From: an uncultured Collinsella sp.
GTDB lineage: Bacteria > Actinomycetota > Coriobacteriia > Coriobacteriales > Coriobacteriaceae
NCBI GenBank assembly: GCA_958413765.1
Contig: CATYVH010000002.1
Location: forward strand, 1 to 64,000
DNA length: 64,000 nucleotides
Direction of reading: 5' to 3'
Shown here one piece after another: positions 42,226-51,695 of the stretch; position 1 is the stretch's first letter; each line of letters begins with the position of its first letter. The translations under genes were made by a program, and so were the position numbers. Below the pieces are notes generated by a model. That model worked only from the letters and a program-made list of their open reading frames with translations, did no database searches and had not been told where the DNA came from.

Positions 42226-42897
42226 ATGGGTTCCATCAAAATCGCTCCGTCCGTCCTTTCGGCCGACATGGCCAACCTCAAGGGCGAGCTCGACAAGATC
42301 GCCGGCGCCGACTACGTGCACTTCGACGTTATGGACGGTCACTTTACCGGCAACCTCACCTTTGGCGTTGACATCCTTAAGGCCGTCAAGCGTTCCACCG
42401 ATGTACCGGTCGACGCGCACCTGATGGTGTCGAACCCCGACGAGACGGTCGATTGGTACGCCGACGCTGGTGCCGACATGATCACCGTACACTACGAGGC
42501 CTCCACGCACCTGCACCGCACGCTCACCCATCTGCAGCAGCGCGGCGTTAAAGCCGGCGTGGTGCTCAACCCCGCCACCCCCGTGTGCGTGCTCGAGAGC
42601 ATCATCGACGTCGTCGATATGGTGCTGCTCATGAGCGTGAACCCCGGCTTTGGCGGCCAGAGCTTTATTCCCGGTACAATTGCCAAACTGCACGAGCTCA
42701 AGGCCATGTGCGAGCGTCACGGCGTTTCACCCCTCATCGAGGTCGACGGCGGTATTTCTTCCAAGAACATCGCCGAGGTCGTCAAAGCTGGCGCCAACGT
42801 GCTCGTGGCCGGCTCCGCCGTATTTAAGTCCGAAGATCCCGCTGCCGAGGTTGCGCTGCTGCAGAAGCTGGGCAATGAGGCCGCACAGGAGGCATAA
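42226..42897 (+). CDS. rpe: Ribulose-phosphate 3-epimerase
   Basis: A 223-aa TIM-barrel enzyme of the pentose phosphate pathway. APSVLSADMANL, YVHFDVMDGHF, DAHLMVSNPD, MSVNPGFGGQSFIPG and EVDGGISSKN are the standard metal and phosphate motifs. AGAAAGG ribosome site. Confidence 0.94.
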   Translation: MGSIKIAPSVLSADMANLKGELDKIAGADYVHFDVMDGHFTGNLTFGVDILKAVKRSTDVPVDAHLMVSNPDETVDWYADAGADMITVHYEASTHLHRTLTHLQQRGVKAGVVLNPATPVCVLESIIDVVDMVLLMSVNPGFGGQSFIPGTIAKLHELKAMCERHGVSPLIEVDGGISSKNIAEVVKAGANVLVAGSAVFKSEDPAAEVALLQKLGNEAAQEA

Positions 42898-42903
42898 ACC
42901 CTT

Positions 42904-44082
42904 ATGACCGCAGGTCAAAACCGCATACCCGTGAATCTTGACTATGCCGCCTCGACGCCCATGCGCGCCGAGGCGCTCCTTGCGCAGCGCGAGTACGACG
43001 ACAGCGAGCTTGCCGGCGTCAACCCCAACTCGCTGCATTCGCTCGGCCGCAAGGCTGCCGCGCGTCTGGAGGTTGCACGTCGCGAGATCGCCCGCAGCTT
43101 TGGCGCGCGCGTCCGCCCGTCCGAGATTGTACTGACCAACGGCGGCACCGAAGCCAACCAGCTGGCGCTGCTCGGTCTTGCCGAGGGCGCTCGTCAGCGC
43201 GATCGCAAGCGTGGTCGTGTCATCGTTTCGGCCATCGAGCACGATTCGATTCTGGACAACCTGCCGCTGCTGCGTGCCGCCGGCTTTACCGTCGACCTGG
43301 TGCAGCCCTGCCGCTTGGGCTACATTGAGCCTGCCACGCTTGTCGAGCTGCTAGGCGACGACGTGGCGCTCGTGAGCATCATGGTTGCCAACAACGAGAC
43401 CGGCGTTGTGCAGCCCATCCGCGAGCTTGCCGCGGCCGCGCATACCGTTGGCGCCCTGTTCCACACCGATGCCATCCAGGGGTATCTGCATATTCCGCTC
43501 GATGTCACCGAGCTGGGAGTTGACGCCATGACCGTTGCCGCGCACAAGATCGGTGGCCCCGTGGCATCCGGCGCGCTCTACCTTAAGAACCGCACGCCGC
43601 TGCGCCCGCGCATCTTTGGCGGCGGACAGGAGGGCGGTCGTCGTGCCGGCACGCAGGACCTGCGCACGCAGCTGGCCTTTGCCGCTGCCGCCTCCGTGTT
43701 GCTGCCGAATGTGGACCGGGAGCGCGCGACGCTGCAAGCCCTTTCCGACAAGCTCTACGCCACGCTTACGGCTCATCCGCGTATTCATGCCACCATGGGC
43801 GACTACACACAGGCCGATCGCCTGCCGGGCATGGTGTCGATCTACGTTGACGGCATGGATTCCGAGGAGCTCATCGTCAAGCTCGATGCCGCCGGCTTTG
43901 AGGTTTCGGCCGGCTCGGCGTGCTCGAGCGGCAGCATGGACCCCAGCCACGTTTTGAGCGCGATGGGCATCGGTCGCGAGCAGGCTCTGGGCGCACTGCG
44001 CATCTCGTTCGATGACCGCGTGAATCCGAGCGACCTGGACGAGTTTGCAAGTGCGCTGCTCTCGATCGTAGGCGCCGCATGA
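42904..44082 (+). CDS. Cysteine desulfurase (NifS/IscS family)
   Basis: A 392-aa PLP enzyme that releases sulfur from cysteine. N-terminus NLDYAASTPM, NGGTEANQLALLG, NNETGVVQPI, PLP lysine in TVAAHKIGGPVASGALYL and catalytic Cys in VSAGSACSSGSMDPSHVL. The short SACSSG loop puts it in group I. It is 6 nt after rpe and overlaps the Nif3-like gene by 4 nt. It may serve Fe-S assembly or tRNA thiolation. Confidence 0.9.
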   Translation: MTAGQNRIPVNLDYAASTPMRAEALLAQREYDDSELAGVNPNSLHSLGRKAAARLEVARREIARSFGARVRPSEIVLTNGGTEANQLALLGLAEGARQRDRKRGRVIVSAIEHDSILDNLPLLRAAGFTVDLVQPCRLGYIEPATLVELLGDDVALVSIMVANNETGVVQPIRELAAAAHTVGALFHTDAIQGYLHIPLDVTELGVDAMTVAAHKIGGPVASGALYLKNRTPLRPRIFGGGQEGGRRAGTQDLRTQLAFAAAASVLLPNVDRERATLQALSDKLYATLTAHPRIHATMGDYTQADRLPGMVSIYVDGMDSEELIVKLDAAGFEVSAGSACSSGSMDPSHVLSAMGIGREQALGALRISFDDRVNPSDLDEFASALLSIVGAA

Positions 44083-44888
44083 TCGTAGCCGAGCTTGAGC
44101 GCGCGCTGCTGGCGCGCTATCCCAAGACCGATGCCGAGAGTTGGGACCATGTAGGACTCTCCGTCGGCGACCCTGCCGCGGAGATTACCGGTGTTGCCTG
44201 CGCACTCGATGCGACCGAAGCCAATGTGCACCGCGCCCAGGAGGCCGGCGCCAACGTGCTGCTAACGCATCATCCCATCTATATCAAGGCGCCCGAGGCG
44301 TTTTGTCCGTCGGATTCCGCACGCCCCCAATGCAGCGCGGCGCTCTACGAGGCAGCGCGTTGCGGCGTGAGCATCATCTCGCTCCACACCAATCTGGACC
44401 GTTCGCACGAAGCGCGCACCTGCCTGAGCGAGCTGCTGGTCGCCGAACCCGTGAGCTCACTGGAGCACGTGGACGACCCCGAGGCCACCGGCCTGGGCGC
44501 GCTTGCAACGCTCAACGACCCGTGCACACTGCGCGATCTTGCTACCCGTGCTACCACAGCCTTCGGCAGCGACCCGCGTGTGTGGGGCGAAGCCGAGCAC
44601 GCATGCCGTACCGTCGCTATTTTGGGCGGCTCCCTGGGAGACTTTGGAGAGCTCGCCATCGCCGCGGGCGCAGATGTCATCGTAACCGGCGAGGCGGGCT
44701 ACCACGTGGCGCAAGACCTTGCCTTGCGCGGGCTGCCGGTGATCTTGCTCGGCCACGACCGCTCCGAAGAACCGTTCGTTGATATATTGATGAACTCTGC
44801 AGTTGACGCCGGGGTCGACCCCCGTCATGCGATTAAAATACTGAACCCTTGCCAATGGTGGACTGTGACAAAAGGAGAGAACTTATGA
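44079..44888 (+). CDS. Nif3-like dinuclear-metal hexameric protein
   Basis: A 269-aa YbgI/Nif3 family protein. Metal ligands are visible in DHVGLSVGD, VLLTHHPIY, LHTNLDR and the C-terminal YHVAQDLALRGLPVILLGHD with SEEPFVD. It lacks the PII-like insertion found in longer homologues. It overlaps both neighbours by 4 nt and precedes the zinc-ribbon coiled-coil gene, a very common pairing. Function unclear. Confidence 0.88.
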   Translation: MIVAELERALLARYPKTDAESWDHVGLSVGDPAAEITGVACALDATEANVHRAQEAGANVLLTHHPIYIKAPEAFCPSDSARPQCSAALYEAARCGVSIISLHTNLDRSHEARTCLSELLVAEPVSSLEHVDDPEATGLGALATLNDPCTLRDLATRATTAFGSDPRVWGEAEHACRTVAILGGSLGDFGELAIAAGADVIVTGEAGYHVAQDLALRGLPVILLGHDRSEEPFVDILMNSAVDAGVDPRHAIKILNPCQWWTVTKGENL

Positions 44889-45604
44889 GCGCCGGCGCTA
44901 CGCTACTCAAGCTGCAACAGATCGATTTGGAGCTCGCCCGCAACAAGAGCGAACTTGCCAATATGCCGGAGCTCAAGGAGCTCGCTTCCAAGCGCAAGAC
45001 CTATGTGAAGCTCAAGTCCGAGATGACCAAGCTCTACGCCCAGCGCAAGGATCTGGACATTGAGCTCGACGATCTCAACACCACCGAGATTCAGACCAAC
45101 AACGCCATCGAGGCTGCCAAGAAGCGCCATGTCGACGGCTCCGACTACCGTGAGGTTCAGGACCTGGAGAATGAACTCTCAACCCTGGCCAAGCGTCTGG
45201 ACAAGATCGAGCACACCCGCAAGGACGTCGTTGTCGCCCATAAGGAGGCGCTCGACCGCGAGGCCCGCGCGCAGGCCATCATCGCCAAGTTCGAGGAGGG
45301 CGTGAAGGCCGATACCAAGGCCGCCCGCGCCAAGGCTGCCGACCTTCAGGCTCAGATTGACACCGCCACTAAAGAGCGCACCGCGCTTGCTGCCACGCTG
45401 CCGGCCGGCGTGCTCACCGACTACGAGCGTCTGCTCAAGCAGTTCCGCGGCCTGGCCGTCGAGACCATCAAGGGCAACATCCCCACGGTCTGCCACACCG
45501 CGCTGCAGGCATCGTCCATGAGCGACCTCAACCATGACGGTAGCGAGATCACGCATTGCCCGTACTGCCACCGCCTCCTAGTACTCCCGAGCAAGGAAGC
45601 CTAG
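44885..45604 (+). CDS. Coiled-coil zinc-ribbon protein (DUF164/CdsZ type)
   Basis: A 239-aa protein that is nearly all coiled coil from residues 5 to 185. A short C-terminal zinc-ribbon-like end has THCPYCHRLLVLP. Typical members have two CxxC pairs. Here the first pair is reduced to PTVCHTALQ, with one Cys. The start ATG at 44885 overlaps the Nif3-like stop; the upstream frame from 44849 is rejected. Confidence 0.85.
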   Translation: MSAGATLLKLQQIDLELARNKSELANMPELKELASKRKTYVKLKSEMTKLYAQRKDLDIELDDLNTTEIQTNNAIEAAKKRHVDGSDYREVQDLENELSTLAKRLDKIEHTRKDVVVAHKEALDREARAQAIIAKFEEGVKADTKAARAKAADLQAQIDTATKERTALAATLPAGVLTDYERLLKQFRGLAVETIKGNIPTVCHTALQASSMSDLNHDGSEITHCPYCHRLLVLPSKEA

Positions 45605-45606
45605 CG

Positions 45607-46821
45607 ATGACGGCGGCATCCAACAATTCAATGCAACTTGAGGGAAAAACGATCCTGCTGGGCATTACCGGCGGGATCGCCGCCTATAAGTCGTGCAATA
45701 TCGTTCGCCTGCTGCAAAAGCGCGGCGCGCGCGTCAAGGTCGTTATGAGCGAGCATGCCACCGAGTTTGTGGGCCCGCTCACCTTCCGTGCGCTCACCAA
45801 CGAGCCCGTCGCCGTGGGCCTGTTCGACGACCCCTCCGACCCCATCCACCACATTTCACTGGCCCAGGAGCCCGATCTGGTGGTCGTGGCGCCCGCGACG
45901 GCGAATATCATAGCCAAGATGGCTAACGGCATCGCCGACGACCTCATCTCTACCACGCTGCTCGCCACGCCGCGACCCATTGCAATCGCGCCGGCCATGA
46001 ACAATGGCATGTGGAAGGCGCCGGCAACCCAGGCCAATATGGCCACGCTGCGCGACCGCGGGGTGTACGTGGTTGGCCCCGGTAGTGGCTACCTTGCCTG
46101 CGGCGACGTGGACACGGGGCGCATGAGCGAGCCCGAGGACATCGTCGAAGCCATCTGCGAGGTACTCAATCCCGTGCCGCAAGACCTGGCGGGCAAGCGC
46201 ATCGTGATCACCGCCGGTCCTACGCATGAGCCGATCGATCCGGTGCGCTTTATCGGCAATCGGTCGTCGGGCAAGATGGGCGTCGCCCTGGCGGGGGAGG
46301 CCGCTCGCCGCGGTGCCGAGGTCACGCTCGTGCTGGGACCGACATCGCTCGATGTTCCCCGCGGCGTGGAGTGCGTGCGCGTGCAGACTGCCGCAGAGAT
46401 GCTTCAGGCGGCCCTCAACGCCTTCCAGACGGCCGACGCTGCCATTTGCGCGGCAGCCGTCGCCGACTACACGCCCGCGGCCCCTGCCGACCATAAGCTC
46501 AAAAAAGCCAACGAACGCCTCGATAGCATCGAGCTCGTCGAGACTGTTGATATTTTGGCTGAGCTCTCGCGCCAGAAAGGCGAGCGCCGTGTAATCGGAT
46601 TTGCAGCCGAGACCGATAACGTTGTCGAGTACGCCGAGCGCAAATTGGCACGCAAAGGTTGCGATGCCATTATCGCCAACGATGTCTCGCGCGCCGATTC
46701 GGGCTTTGGTACCGACACGAACAAGGCCTGGATTGTGAGCACAACGGGCACGCAAGAACTTCCTGTGCTAACAAAACCCCAGCTCGCAGGTACAATTTTG
46801 GACTTGCTCAAAAATAATTAA
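45607..46821 (+). CDS. coaBC: Phosphopantothenoylcysteine decarboxylase / phosphopantothenate-cysteine ligase
   Basis: A 404-aa bifunctional coenzyme A enzyme. The CoaC half has LLGITGGIAAYKSCNIVR, catalytic-region VVAPATANIIAKMANGIADD and PAMNNGMWKAPATQAN. The CoaB half has ITAGPTHEPIDPVRFIGNRS then SGKMG, and AAVADYTPAAPADHKLKK. It ends the core block just before tRNA-Pro. Start ATG at 45607 after GAAGCCTAGCG. Confidence 0.92.
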   Translation: MTAASNNSMQLEGKTILLGITGGIAAYKSCNIVRLLQKRGARVKVVMSEHATEFVGPLTFRALTNEPVAVGLFDDPSDPIHHISLAQEPDLVVVAPATANIIAKMANGIADDLISTTLLATPRPIAIAPAMNNGMWKAPATQANMATLRDRGVYVVGPGSGYLACGDVDTGRMSEPEDIVEAICEVLNPVPQDLAGKRIVITAGPTHEPIDPVRFIGNRSSGKMGVALAGEAARRGAEVTLVLGPTSLDVPRGVECVRVQTAAEMLQAALNAFQTADAAICAAAVADYTPAAPADHKLKKANERLDSIELVETVDILAELSRQKGERRVIGFAAETDNVVEYAERKLARKGCDAIIANDVSRADSGFGTDTNKAWIVSTTGTQELPVLTKPQLAGTILDLLKNN

Positions 46822-46901
46822 AAAAGTTCTTGCGCAAGGCCAAAGTTTCGGGTTAATATACTCCCTGTTGCGAGCGAGAGCAGAGCAACAAACAAAAGCT
46901 T

Positions 46902-46978
<77 letters not shown>

Positions 46979-46987
46979 GAAGTTTGC

Positions 46988-47017
46988 AGGTCAGGCACCT
47001 AGTGCCTGACCTTTTTT
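46988..47017 (+). terminator. tRNA-Pro terminator
   Basis: AGGTCAGGCAC (46988-46998) pairs with GTGCCTGACCT (47002-47012), followed by a T run. Confidence 0.9.
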
Positions 47018-47584
47018 GTTTTAGTAATTGCTTAATTTTGATTAATCAACAGGGTGCAAAAAATCTACCTACGCGATAATCGCCTTTTGCGGCTACTTGC
47101 GCGTTTTGCACGCACTTGAGCCGATTTATTAACGCGTTATGAATCTACATACGCGTAGCTGGTATATAGCCGAGTACAGGCTGTATTTATCGCGGCGATT
47201 TACATAGCTATAGCGATTGTAACGAACAAGCGTGTCGCCGTATTTATTCCAGTAGGTCACTTGATTGGTGGGCAAGTGTGCTGTTGCAATGAAACGCCAC
47301 GCAGGATGGGCTCTATATGAGAACGCCGCAAAGGTAATGGCGGGGGAGTGCGGCAGGCGCTCTGAGAGCCGCTGTGTGACCCCATGTCTCCTTAACTCGA
47401 TAATTTGTGTTTCAAGCCACGAATCGGTCGAACAATTGCCAAAAGAAAGGCCCATGCAGGATTGCACGGGCCTTACATCAGATCAAATTTGAGCTAGAAG
47501 CACCAAACGGGGCAGACGCAACACCATCTCGTCGCGGCCTCGACGAGCGACATATCGCAGTCAAGGTAGACATCGAGGAAGTCG
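47018..47584. other. Non-coding interval before the two-component genes
   Basis: About 570 bases with no supported gene. The first 250 are AT-rich. A hairpin at 47450-47473 (GGCCC-A-TGCA / TGCA-C-GGGCC) lacks a T run. A small RNA cannot be excluded but is not supported. Confidence 0.45.
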
Positions 47585-49021
47585 TCAGATCCCGCACAGG
47601 GGGACCGCTATGGTGGCCACCGCGCCGCCCGAGGGGCTGTTGGCGAGCGAGACGGAGCCCCCGTGGGCGCTCGCGGCCTCGGAGGCGACGTGGAGGCCGA
47701 GCCCGTAGTGGCGGCCTCCGTCGCGCGAGGAGCGGGAGGAGTCGTCTGTGAAGAGGCGCTCGCAGCCGTGTTCGAGGGCGGCGGGAGAAAAGCCCGGTCC
47801 GTCGTCGGCAACCTCGATGACGAGGCAACCGCCCGCGACATCGCAGGAGACAGCCACGCGCGAGCGCGCGTGCTCGGCGGCGTTGGCCACGAGGTTCGCG
47901 GCGGCTCGCGCCAGGGTGGTTCGGTCGAGCGGGACCTCGGGCGCGCCCGCGACAGCGGGGCCCGTGGCCGCGTCGAGCGTCACGCCTCGCGCCCGGGCGA
48001 TCTGGGCGGCCTCGGCGAGGACCTGTTCACAGAGCTCGGCCGGCCGCATGGGGGCCCTCTCCGCCCCGCCGGACCCGCGCGAGGCCTCGATGAGCAGGCG
48101 CACGTAGCCGTCGAGCCTTTCGACACCGCCGGCTATGTCGCGCGCGGCGGCCGAGAGGTCGCTGTCATTCTCGTCTTCCAGCTCCTCCGCCACGAAGTCG
48201 GCGTTGGCGCGCAGCACGGTGAGCGGCGTCTTGAGGTCGTGGGCGAGCGACGCCATCTGCTCGCGCTGCCCCCGCTCCGCGGCCCAGCGGGCCTCGAGCG
48301 ACTCGGCGAGGGAGGCCCGCATGGCGTCCATCGCGGCGAGGACGTCGTTCACCTCACGCACGTTGGTGCTGCCGACCGCGAAGTCGAGCTCCCCCGCGCC
48401 GACGCGCCCCGCCGCCTCCGCGAGCGGCGCCATCTTGCGCGAGATCACGCGGCTCGCACGGCGCGCCACGAGCGCAAGCGCGAGCGCGCTTCCCACAGCG
48501 GCGCCGACGAGCATGAGGTTCTGCGGGTTGGGAAGCAGGCTGGCGAGATCGCGCGAGACCCACTGCGGCAGGTACTCGCTGACGAGTGCGCAGGCCCCGC
48601 CGCCCTTGAGCGGGAACGCAGCGTAGGTGAGGCCCGAGCCCCCGCCCTCGATCTCCACTGTGCCCGGATCCGCGGCGAGTGCCGTACTGGCCATTTCCGT
48701 CGCATCCTCGAGCCGCGTGCCCTCGAGGTCTGTCATTATCACGTTTCCGTCCTTGTTCAGGATGAGGTAGCGGTAGGCCGTCGGCACGTCCTGCTGCCCG
48801 CAAACGCCGTCGCGTGCCAGGCCCTCCGCGACCTCGCGCGCATTGGCCGGCCCCCAGCTAGCCTCGTAGACGAAGCCCGCGTTGATCGCCACGGAGAGCA
48901 CCATGAACGAGGCGAGCCACGCCGTGGCGACCGCCGCGAACGCGTAGGCGAAGTAGCGCGCGATGACGAAGGAGAGCGGCATGCCCCCGCGACCTCGCGC
49001 CCCGATCCTCAGAGCTGCCAC
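47585..49021 (-). CDS. Sensor histidine kinase
   Basis: A 478-aa membrane kinase. Two N-terminal membrane segments (AYAFAAVATAWLASFMVL and NLMLVGAAVGSALALALV) enclose a roughly 100-aa extracytoplasmic sensor. A HAMP-like region, the H-box LAHDLKTPLTVLRANADFV, N-box NLVANAAEHARSR, and G-boxes DDGPGFSPA and GLGLHVASEAASAHGG follow. The GTG start at 49021 overlaps the response regulator by 13 nt; an ATG at 48982 is an alternative. It probably controls the downstream immunity transporter genes. Confidence 0.9.
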   Translation of the reverse strand: MAALRIGARGRGGMPLSFVIARYFAYAFAAVATAWLASFMVLSVAINAGFVYEASWGPANAREVAEGLARDGVCGQQDVPTAYRYLILNKDGNVIMTDLEGTRLEDATEMASTALAADPGTVEIEGGGSGLTYAAFPLKGGGACALVSEYLPQWVSRDLASLLPNPQNLMLVGAAVGSALALALVARRASRVISRKMAPLAEAAGRVGAGELDFAVGSTNVREVNDVLAAMDAMRASLAESLEARWAAERGQREQMASLAHDLKTPLTVLRANADFVAEELEDENDSDLSAAARDIAGGVERLDGYVRLLIEASRGSGGAERAPMRPAELCEQVLAEAAQIARARGVTLDAATGPAVAGAPEVPLDRTTLARAAANLVANAAEHARSRVAVSCDVAGGCLVIEVADDGPGFSPAALEHGCERLFTDDSSRSSRDGGRHYGLGLHVASEAASAHGGSVSLANSPSGGAVATIAVPLCGI

Positions 49022-49671
49022 TTGTACCCCATCCCCCAGACGGTCGCGATCGGATCGGCGCCGGCCTCGGAGAGCTTCCTCCGGGCGCGGCTGACCTGCA
49101 TGGATATGGCCGCGTCGTCGGCGTCGCTCTCCCAGCCGAGCACCGCCTCGCGTATCTGCGCGCGGCTCATGACCTGCCCGGGGTGGCGCGCGAGGTACTC
49201 GCAGATGGCGTACTCGGTGGGCGTGAGCGGCACGGTCTCGCCGCCCACGGTGAGGTCGCGCGCCCCGAGGTCGATCCGCACCTCCCCGAAGGAGAGAGCG
49301 TGCGAGCGCGGCCGGCGCTCACGGCGTAGATGGGCCGCGACCTTGGCGCGCAGTTCCGCGGCACCGAAGGGCTTGCGGACGTAGTCGTCGGCGCCCAGGC
49401 CGTAGCCGGCCACGGCATCCTCCTCGGCCACGCGCGCGGTCAGGAAGACGATGGGCCCGTCGAAGTCCGGGCGGATCTGCCGCACGAGCTCGAAGCCGTC
49501 GAGCCCCGGCATCATGACGTCGCAGAGCACGAGGTCGAAGCGCGAGAGGTCCATCCCCGGGACCGCCGTCGGGTCCGTCGCCCTGACGACCTCATGGCCG
49601 TCGCGGCCGAGGACGCGCGCGAGCGCGTCGAGGATAGCCCGTTCATCATCCACTGCCAGTATCCTCGCCAT
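49009..49671 (-). CDS. OmpR-family response regulator
   Basis: A 220-aa regulator. Receiver domain with VDDERAILDAL, phosphoacceptor Asp in LVLCDVMMPGLDG, FLTAR and KPF. C-terminal winged helix with LTPTEYAICEYLARHPGQVM and VWGMGYKW. Encoded with the histidine kinase, it likely activates the LanFEG-type transporter genes on the same strand when an antimicrobial peptide is sensed. Confidence 0.92.
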   Translation of the reverse strand: MARILAVDDERAILDALARVLGRDGHEVVRATDPTAVPGMDLSRFDLVLCDVMMPGLDGFELVRQIRPDFDGPIVFLTARVAEEDAVAGYGLGADDYVRKPFGAAELRAKVAAHLRRERRPRSHALSFGEVRIDLGARDLTVGGETVPLTPTEYAICEYLARHPGQVMSRAQIREAVLGWESDADDAAISMQVSRARRKLSEAGADPIATVWGMGYKWQL

Positions 49672-49718
49672 GTTCGACCTCCTGAAACTCTCGTCGGAAT
49701 TGTACTAGCGCCGCACTC

Positions 49719-50117
49719 AGCGGTCCAGAGCCCTGCGCGCAGCTGCGGGCGCCTCAGCCGCTTCGCACGCGCGGTAGCGCACGCCCGAGCCGCCGCGCGC
49801 CTCGATCCCGAGCCAGCCCTCGCCGTCCGACTCCCGCCCGAAGAAGATGAGCTGGAGCTCTCGGACATTGCCCCTGTCGTCCGCAGCGTCCACCAGGTAG
49901 ACATAGTTTGTCCCCGCCCCGGTGGCGTCGGCGCAGGAGCTCGCGTGGCTGCCGGGCTCGAGCGCGGGCGCCCACATAGCGATCTCAGGGTTGGGCAGCA
50001 CGCGGTCGGCAATCGAGCGCAGTGCCGACCCCCAGCCGGCGTCGAGCAGGGCATCCCGGCCAGGACGAGCGCTGCGGAGAGGAGGACGAGCATGGAGGCG
50101 AGCGGCCTCCTACGCAT
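49719..50117 (-). pseudogene. YxeA-like secreted protein, frameshifted
   Basis: The start reads MRRRPLASMLVLLSAALVLA, a signal peptide or anchor. The body in another frame reads ALLDAGWGSALRSIADRV, TNYVYLVDAADDRGNVRELQ and LIFFGRESDGEGWLGIEARG. They join if one base is added or removed near 50055. The body resembles YxeA (DUF1093) proteins, often encoded with lantibiotic-immunity transporters. It starts inside the last codons of the permease gene. Either a real mutation or a sequencing error. Confidence 0.6.
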
Positions 50118-50925
50118 CTGCCCTCCCGTCCTCGAAGCGACAGAACCAGGCGAGAAGGACGGCGTCGGCTGCCAGGGTGAGCACGAGGCCAGCGAGCGCA
50201 GTCGTGAGGAGTGGGCCCGCCGCGCGTGCGGCGTCGATGAAGGCCTCCACCCCGAGCGACCCCAGGCGCGCGGGCCAGGCGAGCGGCACCCAGCTCAGGG
50301 GCGTCGCCAGGGCACCGGTGAGCTCGCCGGTCATGAGACCGTGCGCGAGTCCGCCCACTGAGAAGAACGCGAGGAGCATCCCCGCCGCGCCGGCGCCGAT
50401 GGTGGCGTTGCGGCCGAGGCGCAGGGCCACGCCGAGCCCCAGCGCGTAGAGGGGCAGGCTGCCCAGCACGATGCCCGCCCAGGCGGCCGCAAGCGGAGCG
50501 GGCCCGAGCGGCAGGCGCCCGGCGACGGCGAGCACGGCCCCGAAAACGCCGAGCGCCACGGCCAGCGCGCCCGCGCCGAGCGCCGCAATGGCGAGCAGCT
50601 TCGCCGCGACGGCGCGCCCGCGCGAGGGGACCGCCGTGAGGTTGGCGAGGCGCCCGGCAGCGCGCTCCTCGTCCACGGCGAGCCCGCAGACGATGGCGGA
50701 CATGAGCGGCATGAGGGCGCCGAGGAACTGGGCATAGGCGTCCGCGCCCAGCGCCGGGTCCCATCGGGTTACGGAGAAGTACTCGCCGCAGGCAAGACCG
50801 GCTGCCAAGCCGCAGACGAGATGCACCGCCGTGAGCGGGGAGCGCGCCAGGCGCAGGGCCTCGGAGAGCAGGGCCCGCGGGAGAGTCATGCGCGGCATCG
50901 GGTCGGAGAGTCGTGTCATGGCCAT
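50110..50925 (-). CDS. Lantibiotic-immunity ABC permease (LanG/MutG-like)
   Basis: A 271-aa ABC-2-type permease with six predicted membrane helices, for example VHLVCGLAAGLACGEYFSV, FLGALMPLMSAIVCGLAVDE and AGMLLAFFSVGGLAHGLM. The charged DEERAAGRLANLTAVPSRG loop after helix 2 is typical of the MutE/MutG group. It overlaps the upstream permease gene at TGATG. Together they form the membrane part of an exporter or expeller of cationic peptides. Confidence 0.8.
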   Translation of the reverse strand: MAMTRLSDPMPRMTLPRALLSEALRLARSPLTAVHLVCGLAAGLACGEYFSVTRWDPALGADAYAQFLGALMPLMSAIVCGLAVDEERAAGRLANLTAVPSRGRAVAAKLLAIAALGAGALAVALGVFGAVLAVAGRLPLGPAPLAAAWAGIVLGSLPLYALGLGVALRLGRNATIGAGAAGMLLAFFSVGGLAHGLMTGELTGALATPLSWVPLAWPARLGSLGVEAFIDAARAAGPLLTTALAGLVLTLAADAVLLAWFCRFEDGRADA

Positions 50926-51695
50926 CACCTCTCCTCGGAGCGCGCGAACCAGGCCGCGCCCGCCGCCGTGAGCGCGGCGAACGCGAGTGCGCAGACCGCA
51001 AGGCCCGCCAGCGTGAGCATGCCGTCTGACGCGAGCGCCCCGCCAAGCGCCATGTCCGCCGCGAGTGGCTCGCCGCTCGGCAGCACGGGGATGAAGCTCG
51101 TGGGGATGACCATGCTCGCCGACGGCGGAAAGAGCTGCGGCAGCGGCATCAGCGACCAGGCGAAACCACCCACGAGCTGCGCGGCGAGCGGGCAGAAGAT
51201 GCCCGCGAGCATGCCGAGCCGAGCCGTGAGGAAGAGCCCTGCGGGGATCATCCACGCCGCGGTCACCGTGTTGGCGAGCGCGCAGAGGAGCATTGTGAGC
51301 GTGCCCGCGGCCGTGAGGCCCTGCGAGGAGAACGCCGATCCCGCGAGGTAGATGCCGAAGACCACGAGGTTCGAGAGCGTGCAGAGCGCGAGGCACCAGA
51401 GCGCCTTGGCCCACCAGGCGCGCCCGAGCGGGAAGCCCAGGCCCAGAAGCCCCCGCATCCGCGTGCGAGCGTCCGCCCGCGCGACGCACGCCACCACGAG
51501 CGAGAGACACACGGGCAGGAAGAGCGCGTACCAGTAGTTCCACGCGCTAAAGATCTGTACGCCCCGGTAGGGCATCGCGCCGAGCAGCGGCATCGGCAGC
51601 GCCATGAGCACGGCCAGGCGAACCGGTGCCGCGTGGCGCGACTTCAGGGCCTCGGCGCGCAGGGCCGCGAGCAGGCCGCCTTTCTCGCCCGTCAT
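50925..51695 (-). CDS. Lantibiotic-immunity ABC permease (LanE/MutE-like)
   Basis: A 256-aa permease with six hydrophobic segments. The sequence starts LLAALRAEALKSRHAAPVRL and continues with YALFLPVCLSLVVACVARAD, as in MutE/EpiE proteins. The cytoplasmic segment DARTRMRGLLGLGFPLGRAW corresponds to the coupling region. It overlaps the ATPase gene by 4 nt. Confidence 0.8.
   Translation of the reverse strand: MTGEKGGLLAALRAEALKSRHAAPVRLAVLMALPMPLLGAMPYRGVQIFSAWNYWYALFLPVCLSLVVACVARADARTRMRGLLGLGFPLGRAWWAKALWCLALCTLSNLVVFGIYLAGSAFSSQGLTAAGTLTMLLCALANTVTAAWMIPAGLFLTARLGMLAGIFCPLAAQLVGGFAWSLMPLPQLFPPSASMVIPTSFIPVLPSGEPLAADMALGGALASDGMLTLAGLAVCALAFAALTAAGAAWFARSEER

Noticed and set aside
47663..49384. 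573-codon open frame on the plus strand opposite the two-component genes
   Set aside because: Arg/Ala/Gly/Glu-rich shadow translation of high-GC DNA; the opposite strand carries complete kinase and regulator motifs.
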